Shown: positions 26,996-36,171, counted from the stretch's first letter. The stretch is DNA of 64,000 bases from Flavobacteriales bacterium (GCA_016717225.1 JADKGB010000034.1:1-64000), one strand, 5' to 3'. Numbers and translations are program-made. The notes: a model not told the origin generated them from the sequence alone.

Positions 26996-28273
26996 TCAGA
27001 CTTGAACTCCCACGAGCAGCACGTCATCGATCTGATCGACCGTTCCCGTCCATTCCATGAATGTTCGTTCGATGTCCTTTCCTTGTCCGCAAGCATTGCG
27101 ACCGTGTGTGCGTACCAGCACTTCTTTCAGGCCAGAAGTCTTCCACTTCTTGCCCATTGGTCCACCGAACTGATCAGCCATCCCATCTGACGCCAGGTAC
27201 ATTCGATCACCTTCTTCCATGGGTATCAGGTGCGACGAGAACGAGTTGACCACGCCCTCGACGAAGCCAATGGGGATCCGGTCTCCTTTCACTTCTTCGA
27301 ACAGGCCACTGCGCCGCACGATGTACAACGGACATAGTGCGCCGCTGAATTCGCATTCACGCGTGATCTTGTCATACGTGATGACACCGATGTTCATGCC
27401 ATCACGAACATGTTCGTCGCCCTCCTGGTGGGACAATGTTCGTAGCAATTCGTCACGCAATTCGCCCAAGATCTCAGCTGGCCCGGTAATTCCACGCCCT
27501 GTGACTATCTGCGGAAGAAGCGTGATACCCGTCATGCTCAGCAAAGCGCCCGGAACGCCGTGACCTGTGCAATCCGCAACGGCCAGAACGGTTTTTGAAC
27601 CCACTTTCGCGCTCCAATAGAAATCGCCGCTAACGACGTCGCGTGGTTTGAATATCACGAAGGCATCCGCGAACGAGGCACGCAGTTGCGAAAGAGAAGG
27701 CAACATCGCGAGTTGGATACCCTGGGCGTAACGAAGACCACTCAGCATTTCAGCGTTCTGGTGTTCCACCAATGCGTTCTTTTCCTCCACTTCATTTTGC
27801 AACCGGAGCCTTTCCGTTATGTCGCGTATGTAGATCACCACCGCCGGTGTGCCATTGTAGTCTGTCACCTTCGCACTGCATTCCACTTGAAGGGATGCTC
27901 CAGAAGCGGTGCGCAACGGAATGTCGTCATACACCAGGCCGCCGCTCGACCATGCATCCGCGATCCGCATCGCGCTTCGATCCAGATCGACTTGGAAGTG
28001 CAGGTCGAAGATGGATCCGATGGATAGTTCTTCCGGCGTATATCCCAACATCTCAGCGGCCCTCGGATTGATCAGCAGGATCTTCCCGTTCGCCACATTG
28101 AGCACAATGGCTCCATCATGTGCCTGCTGAAAAAGCTGCAGGTATCTGATGCGTTCCTTTTCGATCCTTTCAGACCTTCCGCGCAAGCGATTGAACGCAA
28201 AGGCCAACCCGGAAGAGAAGATCAGCATGACCCCAGCAGGCAACCAGCCCAGAATGTTCAAGCCGCTTTGCAT
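26996..28273 (-). CDS. PAS domain and SpoIIE-type protein phosphatase
   Basis: One N-terminal membrane segment (ILGWLPAGVMLIFSSGLAFAF) is followed by a PAS domain (about residues 45-155, AHDGAIVLNVANGKILLINP to VVIYIRDITERLRL) and a short coiled linker. A PP2C-like SpoIIE/RsbU phosphatase domain then shows DVVSGDFYW, VLAVADCTGHGVPGALLSM and YLASDGMADQFGG, with its metal-binding Asp residues present. Such proteins usually act on anti-sigma antagonist or other phospho-proteins. The ATG lies 16 bases inside the end of the upstream redoxin gene, so the two are coupled. Confidence 0.85.
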   Translation of the reverse strand: MQSGLNILGWLPAGVMLIFSSGLAFAFNRLRGRSERIEKERIRYLQLFQQAHDGAIVLNVANGKILLINPRAAEMLGYTPEELSIGSIFDLHFQVDLDRSAMRIADAWSSGGLVYDDIPLRTASGASLQVECSAKVTDYNGTPAVVIYIRDITERLRLQNEVEEKNALVEHQNAEMLSGLRYAQGIQLAMLPSLSQLRASFADAFVIFKPRDVVSGDFYWSAKVGSKTVLAVADCTGHGVPGALLSMTGITLLPQIVTGRGITGPAEILGELRDELLRTLSHQEGDEHVRDGMNIGVITYDKITRECEFSGALCPLYIVRRSGLFEEVKGDRIPIGFVEGVVNSFSSHLIPMEEGDRMYLASDGMADQFGGPMGKKWKTSGLKEVLVRTHGRNACGQGKDIERTFMEWTGTVDQIDDVLLVGVQV

Positions 28274-29271
28274 CGCTCGTCCTTCGCTGCCGGGAATTGG
28301 TCGAGCACACTGAAGATCAGTGTGGGATCCAGGAATTCGCCAATACGGTCGGGGCGGCTCACATACCGCACAATACCCTCCATATCCACTAGGAAAGAGG
28401 CCGGAAGCGGAATACCTTCTGCATACTCCACCAAGGCCTCTATAGCCGGATTGTCATATACGACACCATAACGCTTCGACGTGATCTGGTCAGTATCCGA
28501 GAGCAATTTGTACCCAACGCCGATCCGCTCGACCATGTCCTTGTTCACATCAACACTATCCGGCCCAATGCCGAGCACATGGATCCCGCGTGCTTTGAAT
28601 TTTTCGTGGTTGCGCTCATAGGTCCGCAACATCATGTGGCAGCCAGGGCACCAGTCGCCGCGAACGAAGATCAACAGCACAGGGTGCTTGCCCCGATAGT
28701 CGGCCAATCGCACCGAATTTCCGTCCTGGTCCGGCAATACCAGATCCGGCGCTGGCATCCCGGCTTGAACTCTGTACCCATTGCGTGCGTTCCTCTCCAT
28801 CACGGCCGCATCCTGCAAATAACTGAGCGACAAAAAGCACGCGCTACCGAACGGCAGCAATGGAAGTACATCCGTTTGCCACGCGAACGTTCTGTCGAAC
28901 CAGAAGATCGAGAGCAACAAGCCAGAGAGTACTATCAAGATGGGTTCCATCAACCTGAACCGCATATAGGTGAATACGGGAAGGTAGGCTTGTCGAAGAA
29001 CCAAAGCCAATGCGCTCAGGACCATGGCAGCGGTTGCCGACCCCATCAGTCCAAAACGAATGTCGAGCAGAACGCCGAGAGCACTTGCGCTCACGATGAT
29101 CATCGAGAACTGAAAACGGCTGGTGTACTTCTTGAACTCCGCCAATGCACACACGTTGGCGAATACCAGGATCAAAGGACCCACAATGCCTCCGGAAAGC
29201 AATGAGAACGAGAACCCTGTCCCCGTGAGGGCAACGGAGAGCCACGTGAACGGATGGCGATGCTTGAACAT
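28258..29271 (-). CDS. Membrane-anchored redoxin (AhpC/TSA-like)
   Basis: The first about 150 residues form four to five membrane helices (for example GGIVGPLILVFANVCALAEF and MGSATAAMVLSALALVL). A soluble thioredoxin-fold domain follows: AGMPAPDLVLPDQDGNSVRL, VLLIFVRGDWCPGCHMMLRTYE with a CPGC redox pair, then VLGIGPDSV and PLPASFLVDMEG. It may be a peroxiredoxin or thiol-disulphide exchanger facing one side of the membrane. The ATG at 29269-29271 starts just before the first helix. It overlaps the SpoIIE-type gene, suggesting a shared job. Confidence 0.78.
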   Translation of the reverse strand: MFKHRHPFTWLSVALTGTGFSFSLLSGGIVGPLILVFANVCALAEFKKYTSRFQFSMIIVSASALGVLLDIRFGLMGSATAAMVLSALALVLRQAYLPVFTYMRFRLMEPILIVLSGLLLSIFWFDRTFAWQTDVLPLLPFGSACFLSLSYLQDAAVMERNARNGYRVQAGMPAPDLVLPDQDGNSVRLADYRGKHPVLLIFVRGDWCPGCHMMLRTYERNHEKFKARGIHVLGIGPDSVDVNKDMVERIGVGYKLLSDTDQITSKRYGVVYDNPAIEALVEYAEGIPLPASFLVDMEGIVRYVSRPDRIGEFLDPTLIFSVLDQFPAAKDERCKAA

Positions 29272-29387
29272 GGGCCTGGAAAAGACTCCGCTTCTACGCG
29301 ATAGAACGCCACAGGTTCGCACTTTGGGCGCCGAATACCACGATCAGGGTACCCGCCATGAAACCGCAGTTCAGCACCTTTGCCGCC

Positions 29388-30443
29388 ATGATCAAAAAAC
29401 CGCTCTTATTCCTGCCCCTGTTCGCTCTGGCCTGTTCGGCTCCAAACAAGGACAACATGGAGGATGTGGTGAACGTGTACACACACCGACACTATGAGAC
29501 CGACAAGGCTCTTTTCGCCCTGTTCGAGAAGGAATCCGGTATCAAGGTGAACGTTGTAATGGCAGATGATGACGAACTTCTGAGCCGGTTGGATGCCGAA
29601 GGAGCCAATAGCCCCGCGGACGTGATCATTACCGCCGATGCAGGTCGTTTGGGACTTGCTGAACAACGAGGCTTCCTCAAGCCGATCCACGACTCGACCC
29701 TGGAAGCCAATGTGCCTGCCCATTTGCGCGATCCAGAAGGGAACTGGTTCGGCTTCACCATGCGAGCGAGGGTTGTGGCCTATGACAAGAACAAGGTTGC
29801 ACCGGAAGAGTTGATGACATACGCGGATCTCTGTTCACCTCGGTTCAAAGGCCAGATACTTGTGCGTCCCAGCGAGCATGTGTACAACCAAAGTTTGGTT
29901 GCCGCAATGATCGCGCACTTCGGAATCGATAGCGCGACCTCTTGGTGCAAGGGCATAGTGGCGAACATGGCACGTGATCCCAAGGGTAGTGACACCGATC
30001 AACTCCTGGCGATAGGAGAAGGTCTCGGTAGTGTGGCCATCGTGAACAGCTATTACATCGGCAAACTGATGAAGAGCGATGATCCCGCACGGCAAAAAGC
30101 GAAGAACGCGATCGCCGTTGCGTTCCCATTGATGCAAAATGATCGGGAAGGAGAGGTCCTCACGCCCGGCATCGGCACCCATGTCAACATCAGTGGTGGC
30201 GGGGTCGCCGCTCATGCGAAACACGAAGCGAACGCGATCGCGCTTTTACGATTCCTGAGTTCGGATGCTTCTCAAGCCGCGTTCGCGGATGGCAATATGG
30301 AGTATCCCGTGAAGCCCGGTATCCCTGCTGCTGCTGTGCTGCAGGGTTTTGGACGACTCATTCCGGACACACTCGACCTGAGCGAGCTTGGCAGGCACAA
30401 CGCCGAGGCTGTGAAGGCACTCGACGCTGCGGGCTGGCGTTGA
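29388..30443 (+). CDS. fbpA: Iron(III) ABC transporter substrate-binding lipoprotein
   Basis: A lipoprotein signal (PLLFLPLFALAC) precedes a ferric-binding-protein fold: VNVYTHRHYETDKALFALFEKESGI at the start, SPADVIITADAGRLGLAEQ, YNQSLVAAMIAHFG, and IVNSYYIGKLM with the tandem tyrosines that hold iron. The lipid anchor would tether it in the periplasm near its permease. The ATG at 29388 (MIKKPLL) puts the lipobox Cys at residue 16; an ATG ten codons earlier is possible. First gene of the fbpABC set, 15 bases before fbpB. Confidence 0.9.
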   Translation: MIKKPLLFLPLFALACSAPNKDNMEDVVNVYTHRHYETDKALFALFEKESGIKVNVVMADDDELLSRLDAEGANSPADVIITADAGRLGLAEQRGFLKPIHDSTLEANVPAHLRDPEGNWFGFTMRARVVAYDKNKVAPEELMTYADLCSPRFKGQILVRPSEHVYNQSLVAAMIAHFGIDSATSWCKGIVANMARDPKGSDTDQLLAIGEGLGSVAIVNSYYIGKLMKSDDPARQKAKNAIAVAFPLMQNDREGEVLTPGIGTHVNISGGGVAAHAKHEANAIALLRFLSSDASQAAFADGNMEYPVKPGIPAAAVLQGFGRLIPDTLDLSELGRHNAEAVKALDAAGWR

Positions 30444-30458
30444 TCAGATCATTGTAAA

Positions 30459-32021
30459 ATGCACCTGCCGCAGAATTTTCGCTCGCGATCCATTATCGGT
30501 GGTTTGGCTGTGCTTATGCTGCTCCCGCTGGTTGTGGTGATCACGTCCCCGTTCCATGCATCGGCGCCGGAATGGGACCATGTGATGCGCGATATCCTGC
30601 CTTCCCACTTGCTCGAAACGCTTCGACTTGTGGGCCTTACCGTGCTCTTGGCCTTGTTGTTCGCTATCCCATCAGCATGGATGGTGAGCACACTCGACTT
30701 TCCCGGCAGACGCTTGTTCCGCTGGGCGCTGGTGCTCCCCCTCGCCTTGCCCACCTATATCTGTGCGATCACGTTCGGCTCACTTTTAGGGCCCACTGGT
30801 GCTTTCAGTCGAGCGATCTCCGCTAACACTGGGATCCATATCGACATCATGACTTGGCCAGGTCTTTCTCTGGTCCTGGCCTTGGCGCTTTTCCCCTACA
30901 TCTATTTGCCCGCTCGTGTTGCTTTCAGCGCTGGCATGAGCCCTCACCTCGATGCTGCACGTATGCTTGGTGGTGGTGCATGGAAGCGCTTCTTCCGTGT
31001 TGCGATGCCGCTTGCCCGTCCTGCCATTGCAGGCGGCGCCTTGTTGGTGGCCATGGAGACACTCAATGACTACGGCGCCGTGAAGTACTATGGTGTACGT
31101 ACGCTCACGGCTGGGATCTTCCGCAGTTGGGGTGGCTTGTACGATGTAGGCAGTGCATTGCGATTGAGCGGTGTATTGCTACTCCTTGTGATCTCACTGA
31201 TCACGCTGGAGCGCTCCGTTCGGCGACGTGCAGGTCAAGAATCATCACATCGCCCGGTAACCGGTGCACCCTTGTATGGATGGAAAAGCGCAGCTGCCGT
31301 CATTTGGTGCATTGTTCTTTTCGCCGTGGCGTTCTTACTACCCGTTGCATCCATTGCGCTCGATGCCTTCCGCACCATGAAAGACCTGCGCTTTCTGCAA
31401 TTTCTTCCAGCGCTCGGGAATACATTGTTGATCGGGTTGCTAGCGGCTTTAGCGACCATTCTTATCGCCGTCGCATTTGCTTTTGCCGAACGCAGCAGCA
31501 CTGGAACGAACAGGCTCACGAACTGGGCAAGCATTGGCTATGTGGTACCTGGCGCTGTTATCGCCATCGGCGTGATGGCCTTTGCTGGTTGGCTTACACA
31601 CGTTACCGGGATCGTGATCATTGGAAGCATTGTGCTGATGGTTTATGCATTCAGCGTTCGGTTCCTCGCGTTGGCCAGCCAGCCCTTGCGCGCCGGGCTG
31701 AAACAACAACCGAAAGCGATGGATGAAGCGGCTCATCTGCTGGGATCTTCGCCTTGGCGCACCTTTAGACAAGTCAATCTTCCCTTGCTTCGTCCAGCTA
31801 TCATCGCGGCAGCATTGCTGGTCCTCATGGAAGTGGTGAAAGAACTCCCATTGACGCTGATACTGCGGCCATTCAACTTCGACACGTTGAGTACCAAGGT
31901 GTTCGAGTTGGCACGTATCGAACAATGGCCAGATGCCGGAGTTCCGGCTTTGCTCATCGTACTTTGCGGCCTGTTCCCTGTGCTGGTGTTGGACCGGCTT
32001 TTGGAACGTCGCACCCGATGA
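30459..32021 (+). CDS. fbpB: Iron(III) ABC transporter permease
   Basis: A 520-residue fused permease with two binding-protein-dependent transport modules, about 12 helices. The two cytoplasmic coupling loops are LDAARMLGGGAWKRFFRVAMPLARPA and MDEAAHLLGSSPWRTFRQVNLPLLRPA, typical of FbpB/AfuB. METLNDYGAVKYYGV and MEVVKELPLTLILRPFNF follow each loop. It forms the membrane channel for iron brought by the upstream lipoprotein. Its stop overlaps the fbpC ATG (ATGA). Confidence 0.92.
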   Translation: MHLPQNFRSRSIIGGLAVLMLLPLVVVITSPFHASAPEWDHVMRDILPSHLLETLRLVGLTVLLALLFAIPSAWMVSTLDFPGRRLFRWALVLPLALPTYICAITFGSLLGPTGAFSRAISANTGIHIDIMTWPGLSLVLALALFPYIYLPARVAFSAGMSPHLDAARMLGGGAWKRFFRVAMPLARPAIAGGALLVAMETLNDYGAVKYYGVRTLTAGIFRSWGGLYDVGSALRLSGVLLLLVISLITLERSVRRRAGQESSHRPVTGAPLYGWKSAAAVIWCIVLFAVAFLLPVASIALDAFRTMKDLRFLQFLPALGNTLLIGLLAALATILIAVAFAFAERSSTGTNRLTNWASIGYVVPGAVIAIGVMAFAGWLTHVTGIVIIGSIVLMVYAFSVRFLALASQPLRAGLKQQPKAMDEAAHLLGSSPWRTFRQVNLPLLRPAIIAAALLVLMEVVKELPLTLILRPFNFDTLSTKVFELARIEQWPDAGVPALLIVLCGLFPVLVLDRLLERRTR

Positions 32022-32734
32022 TCAAACCCCTGCTTTCCGTGCATGATCTGCACTTCGCGCATGTTCGGGGACAAGAAGTGCTCGCCGGAACAAGCGTGGA
32101 GGTACAAGAGGCTGAGGTGCTGGTGGTGGTAGGTCCAAGTGGCTGCGGAAAATCCACCTTGCTGCGATGCATTGCCGGCTTGGAGAAACCATCACGAGGA
32201 TCTGTGACGATGGCCGGTAACGCGCTTACGGATGCGCGTTCGTTCATTCCCCCGGAAGCGCGCGGGATCGGTTTTGTTTTTCAGGGGCTTGCCCTTTTCC
32301 CGCACCTCACGGTGAAGGGCAATATCGCATTTGGCTTGAACGGTCTTCCCGCTTCCGAGCGAACCCAGCGCGTGCGCGATGAATTGCGGTCCGTTGGCCT
32401 GGTCGACCTCGCCGATCGTTACCCCCATGAGCTCAGCGGTGGCCAGCAGCAGCGGGTCGCCATCGCCCGCTCGCTCGTGCGGCGACCAAAGCTCATGTTG
32501 ATGGACGAACCCTTCAGCGATCTCGATCCCAAAACACGGAGCGAAGTGCGTACGGAAGTGATGCGGATCCTTCGCGCGAACAAAACCGCTGCCATTATCG
32601 TGACGCACGATCGTGAGGATGCGTTCCACGTTGCGGATCGGATCGCGGAGATGGATCATGGCCGCATCGTTCGCGTTGCACCTGCATCCGAATTCCGTTC
32701 GGAATGGACCCAACACCCCTTTCAAGAGGTATGA
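32018..32734 (+). CDS. fbpC: Iron(III) ABC transporter ATP-binding protein
   Basis: A 238-residue ATPase with Walker A GPSGCGKSTLL, Q-loop GFVFQGLALFPHL, signature LSGGQQQRVAIARSL, Walker B LMLMDEPFSDL and the switch His in IIVTHDRED. It lacks the C-terminal regulatory extension of longer Fbp/Pot ATPases. It starts at the ATG overlapping the fbpB stop, and its own stop overlaps the next ATG. Confidence 0.93.
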   Translation: MIKPLLSVHDLHFAHVRGQEVLAGTSVEVQEAEVLVVVGPSGCGKSTLLRCIAGLEKPSRGSVTMAGNALTDARSFIPPEARGIGFVFQGLALFPHLTVKGNIAFGLNGLPASERTQRVRDELRSVGLVDLADRYPHELSGGQQQRVAIARSLVRRPKLMLMDEPFSDLDPKTRSEVRTEVMRILRANKTAAIIVTHDREDAFHVADRIAEMDHGRIVRVAPASEFRSEWTQHPFQEV

Positions 32735-33054
32735 GCGCTGAACGACTTCAGCAGCTTCGCGTAATGCTCAAAGAGGAGCCGAACGATGCCTTTGTCCGTT
32801 ACGCGATCGCTTTGGAATTGAAACGAGAAGGCCGAATGGAAGAGGCCACCCGTGATCTCGAAGCACTGTTGAAAGACGACCCGAAGTATATCGCCTGCTA
32901 TTATCAGCTCTCGATCATTCTAGCTGATCTGGGGCGGTTACCTGAAGCGATCCATGTGTGCGAAGCTGGTTCCCTGCAATGCCTTACCACCGGCGATCGC
33001 AAGGCGCGTTCGGAACTGCTCGAGTTGAAGAAAGCTCTTCTTGGTGAAGAATGA
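32731..33054 (+). CDS. Small TPR protein
   Basis: A 107-residue soluble protein of two or three tetratricopeptide-like helix pairs: NDAFVRYAIALELKREGRME, YIACYYQLSIILADLGRLPE and the C-terminal ARSELLELKKALLGE. There is no signal peptide. It is coupled by ATGA overlaps to fbpC before it and to the YdcF-like gene after it. Its partner is unknown. Confidence 0.75.
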   Translation: MSAERLQQLRVMLKEEPNDAFVRYAIALELKREGRMEEATRDLEALLKDDPKYIACYYQLSIILADLGRLPEAIHVCEAGSLQCLTTGDRKARSELLELKKALLGEE

Positions 33055-33986
33055 CCCGCGGAAAATTCTTTCTCTGGCTTCTGGCTGGTCCAATGTCGGT
33101 TCTTGCGGCCATGCTCGCAGTGGCTCATCCCCACTTGGCCGTTACCGAGCGCAGTGGGGGTGATGTGCTGGTGGTAGAAGGTTGGATGCAACCACCGCAT
33201 CTTGAACAAGTCGCACACCTGGCGGATTCGCTCCGTTATCAGCGCATCTATACAACAGGCTCTGTACGCCCATTCGCCTATTACCTGCGTGTCGGGGAAT
33301 CCATCGATGTGCGGTTCGCCTCATCCATAAAAGGCACGTTACGGTTGAACGTGAGCGGCAATACCGGTGGTGGTTTTCGTGTAATTGCTGGACAGGATAC
33401 GGTGTTGGAACGAACTGTTGAGCCGGTGCCAGCGGTTTTTGTTTCTGCCCAGGAGATCATAACGGACCATCTGTTGATCACTTCCCTCAACACGGGGCAG
33501 GTGGATCATGATAGAGACAACATCTTCATCCAGTTCATGTCCATTGGCGGAGAGAACGTACATCTTCTGCAAACCTATACTTGGTTCATACGCACAGATG
33601 GGAAAATGGAACCTGCTTGGCCAACGTACGCGCATAAAGCAGCCGCGGATCTGATACAACTTGGTATGAACAAGGACCAAGTGATCGGCGTGCCATCCTG
33701 GGGTAAGCCGGATAGCCGTAGCTGGGCCAATGCGAACTATTTCGCGATACGCGCCCAGAAGGACACCTTGAAGTCCTTCGATGTGGTTACCGTGGGTGTT
33801 CATGCACGCAGATCACGTGAGCTTTTTCGAAGGGCTTGCGGTTCGGATATGCGCGTTGGAGTGATCTCATTGGAAGACCCGAACTGCCCTGCCAGCGGCT
33901 GGTGGCGGAAACGCTCTGGCTGGATACAGATATTGAAGGAGATCGGCGGTTCATCGGAACCCATCGCCGTGGACCTCACACATTGA
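33051..33986 (+). CDS. YdcF/DUF218-like protein with an inserted carbohydrate-binding-like domain
   Basis: After an N-terminal membrane segment (FFLWLLAGPMSVLAAMLAV), the DUF218 opening GDVLVVEGWMQPPHLEQVAHL is followed by YQRIYTTGSVRPFAYYL. Instead of continuing, a beta-rich stretch of about 100 residues intervenes (IDVRFASSIKGTLRLNVSG to DHDRDNIFIQFMSIGGENV). It looks like a calcium-dependent xylan-binding CBM fold. The YdcF core then resumes (AADLIQLGMNKDQVIGVPS, DVVTVGVHARRSRELFRR). Family members act at the envelope; the reaction is not known. Confidence 0.65.
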   Translation: MTRGKFFLWLLAGPMSVLAAMLAVAHPHLAVTERSGGDVLVVEGWMQPPHLEQVAHLADSLRYQRIYTTGSVRPFAYYLRVGESIDVRFASSIKGTLRLNVSGNTGGGFRVIAGQDTVLERTVEPVPAVFVSAQEIITDHLLITSLNTGQVDHDRDNIFIQFMSIGGENVHLLQTYTWFIRTDGKMEPAWPTYAHKAAADLIQLGMNKDQVIGVPSWGKPDSRSWANANYFAIRAQKDTLKSFDVVTVGVHARRSRELFRRACGSDMRVGVISLEDPNCPASGWWRKRSGWIQILKEIGGSSEPIAVDLTH

Positions 33987-33995
33987 TCGCGCTTC

Positions 33996-34003
33996 TATCT
34001 TGG
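33996..34003 (+). promoter_or_regulatory. -7 element before the DinB gene
   Basis: TATCTTGG ends four bases before the ATG at 34008, the same spacing as several other octamers in this window. It would start a separate transcript for the DinB/Mpo1 pair. Confidence 0.35.
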
Positions 34004-34007
34004 GGCC

Positions 34008-34535
34008 ATGAGCCTCGCCATCCGTCCCGCCGCTGAAGATCTACCTGCCTTTTATCACGGCTACGTCGCGAAAGCCGATGGGACAGATATCCCGGATGCC
34101 ATGCAGCTTGCCAGCGATGGACTTCATTCCGTTCTGCGCAACTTCCCAACCGACCGAGAGGAATACAGCTATGCCGCTGGCAAATGGACGGTGAAGGATG
34201 TGGTGCAACACATTATCGATGCGGAGCGGATCTTCGCTTATCGGGCATTGCGCTTTGCTCGCAATGACTCGTCGGCGCTAGCCGGTTTCGAGGAAAACGA
34301 TTACGTGCCGGAGGCCTTGACCGGTCGCAGAACGTTGAAAGACCTTCTGGAGGAACACGACCTGGTCCGATCATCTTCCATCGCTTTGTTCCGCAGTTTT
34401 CCGTTGGAGGCGCTCAACAGAGCCGGTATTGCTAACAGCCGTTCGATCACCGTAAGGGCGATCGGGTGGGTGATAGCCGGGCATGCGAACCACCACAGTC
34501 GGATCATCGCCGAACGGTACATGGTTGGCTCATGA
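34008..34535 (+). CDS. DinB family protein
   Basis: A 175-residue four-helix protein with the DinB/YfiT signatures YSYAAGKWTVKDVVQHIIDAERIFAYRALRF and a C-terminal GHANHHSRIIAERY. The His residues in DVVQHIID and GHANHH would form the metal site typical of the superfamily. Members are thiol-dependent or metal-dependent hydrolase and transferase-like proteins; the substrate is unknown. Its stop overlaps the next ATG. Confidence 0.85.
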   Translation: MSLAIRPAAEDLPAFYHGYVAKADGTDIPDAMQLASDGLHSVLRNFPTDREEYSYAAGKWTVKDVVQHIIDAERIFAYRALRFARNDSSALAGFEENDYVPEALTGRRTLKDLLEEHDLVRSSSIALFRSFPLEALNRAGIANSRSITVRAIGWVIAGHANHHSRIIAERYMVGS

Positions 34536-35005
34536 GCACCACGCGCAGTATCCATTCTTGGCTCGACGAGTATGGCGAGAGCCACACCAATGCCACTAAC
34601 GAGATCATTCACTGGATCTGCGTTCCGGTGATCTTCTTCTGTGTGATCGGCTTGCTTTTCAGCATTCCATCTCCGGGCTTGCCTTTGATCGGCGACCACC
34701 TTTTGGCGAAGGCAGCCATCATGCTCACGCTTGTTTTCTATGCGACGCGATCAAGGTTGCTTTTTGTCGGAATGGGAACTTGGTGTGTGCTCTGCTATTG
34801 GCTAGCCGTTGGGCTTCAGCAAAGCGCTCCGTGGCCCTTGTGGGTGATCTGCCTTGTGTCCTTCACCCTCGCTTGGGTTGGCCAGTTCATCGGTCACAAG
34901 ATCGAAGGGAAGAAACCGAGTTTCTTGAAGGACTTGCAATTCTTGCTCATAGGGCCCGCCTGGCTGATGGCGAAGATCTACCGAAGGTTGGGCATCGATT
35001 ATTGA
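34532..35005 (+). CDS. Mpo1/DUF962-like membrane protein
   Basis: A 157-residue protein with the family opening LDEYGESHTNATNEIIHWICVPVIFF, where the H-x(n)-H pattern supplies metal-binding histidines. About four membrane helices follow, then FTLAWVGQFIGHKIEGKKPSFLKDLQFLLIGP. Yeast Mpo1 is an iron-dependent dioxygenase of 2-hydroxy fatty acids, which is a reasonable guess here. The ATG overlaps the DinB stop. Its last bases overlap the end of the convergent binding-protein gene by seven. Confidence 0.82.
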   Translation: MSTTRSIHSWLDEYGESHTNATNEIIHWICVPVIFFCVIGLLFSIPSPGLPLIGDHLLAKAAIMLTLVFYATRSRLLFVGMGTWCVLCYWLAVGLQQSAPWPLWVICLVSFTLAWVGQFIGHKIEGKKPSFLKDLQFLLIGPAWLMAKIYRRLGIDY

Positions 35006-36165
35006 GTCGTACTTCCCACTTCAGACTCGTAATAGGCACACGTGAAATACGGCAGCACGGCCTGGAACATATGTTCCTGCGGACATCGGACCGATCCAAC
35101 ACTGCATATGAGATCTTGCAACAGAACGTCAGGTTCGATCATCGCCTTACCGAAGAAATCGCTTTCACCGGCGCTCACGAACAAGTGATGTTCTCGTGCA
35201 GCTTTGAAACTCTTCAGCCGGGTGTCCCCTCCGGTAAAAGTTGAAGCCATGATCGGCCCTTTCTCTGCTGTGACCATACCCCAGTAGTTGGCATCTTTCG
35301 CGACCAACACCATCGTCTCCATATCCACGGCAATGTTTCCGGATCCCTTCCGATCAGCGAACAGATATTGGCCTCCGGCATCCTCGATCAACCGAGCCAT
35401 GTAGCTATTGCCAGGAGGCACCCACCACTGGCCATCCCACACGCTACCGAAAAGAACAGTCGGCCGATCAACGGAAGAGGTCTCGATCCGCATTGCTTCA
35501 TATCGATGTTTGATCCCGTCAAAGAGACTGTCCGCCTTCTGTTCCTCCCCCAATAGCACACCGAAGACTCGCAGCCACTCCGCCCTTCCGAGCGGATGTT
35601 CTTCCAAGTACTCGCTCACCTCGATGACCGGAATACCCAGCCGCGAAATGGTACTCCCTTCGCTCTGTCCAAAGGGATAACCGAACAATGCTTGTGGCTT
35701 CAGCACGAGCAATGTTTCTCGATCAATGCCATCTCCAGAGGCGATCTCCTTCACCTCGCCCTTTTCAACACGCGTTCGGAGCGACACATCGCGCACTTGA
35801 TCCAAATGTGCGCATGCCCGAATGCTCGCCACATGCCCAAGGGTGGTGACAAAAGGAACATGAGTCGTACTGGTCAACGCGATACTATCAAGTTCCACTG
35901 GGATCCTGATAACCTCAACCGGTGGAAGGTCAGTGTCGCCATCCAAACTGACCCAATACTTACCAACCGTATCCTGCTTTCCGCCGTGCCCGAATACCAA
36001 CAACAATGATCGTGATCCTCTCGTCCAGATCTCAAAATGATCCGCGTAGTCGTTCGGCACCTTCTGCCATTGGGACCAATTCGTACGCTTCCCTTCCTGA
36101 GAGGGTGTGCAGGACAGCACCGACCAAAACACAGCGCAGATAACTGGAACCCATCGACCTGTCAT
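34999..36165 (-). CDS. Metal-chelate ABC transporter substrate-binding lipoprotein (BtuF-like)
   Basis: A lipoprotein signal (WVPVICAVFWSVLSC) leads into a class III periplasmic binding fold. It includes RVEKGEVKEIASGDGIDRETLLVLKPQALFG, GIPVIEVSEYLEEHPLGRAEWLRVFGVLLGEE, the long backbone helix, and a C-terminal lobe (PTVLFGSVWDGQWWVPPGNSY). This matches vitamin B12 and siderophore-iron binding proteins. No permease or ATPase gene is adjacent in the window. The ATG at 36163-36165 is chosen for the signal peptide. Confidence 0.83.
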   Translation of the reverse strand: MTGRWVPVICAVFWSVLSCTPSQEGKRTNWSQWQKVPNDYADHFEIWTRGSRSLLLVFGHGGKQDTVGKYWVSLDGDTDLPPVEVIRIPVELDSIALTSTTHVPFVTTLGHVASIRACAHLDQVRDVSLRTRVEKGEVKEIASGDGIDRETLLVLKPQALFGYPFGQSEGSTISRLGIPVIEVSEYLEEHPLGRAEWLRVFGVLLGEEQKADSLFDGIKHRYEAMRIETSSVDRPTVLFGSVWDGQWWVPPGNSYMARLIEDAGGQYLFADRKGSGNIAVDMETMVLVAKDANYWGMVTAEKGPIMASTFTGGDTRLKSFKAAREHHLFVSAGESDFFGKAMIEPDVLLQDLICSVGSVRCPQEHMFQAVLPYFTCAYYESEVGSTTQ

Positions 36166-36171
36166 TGGCTG

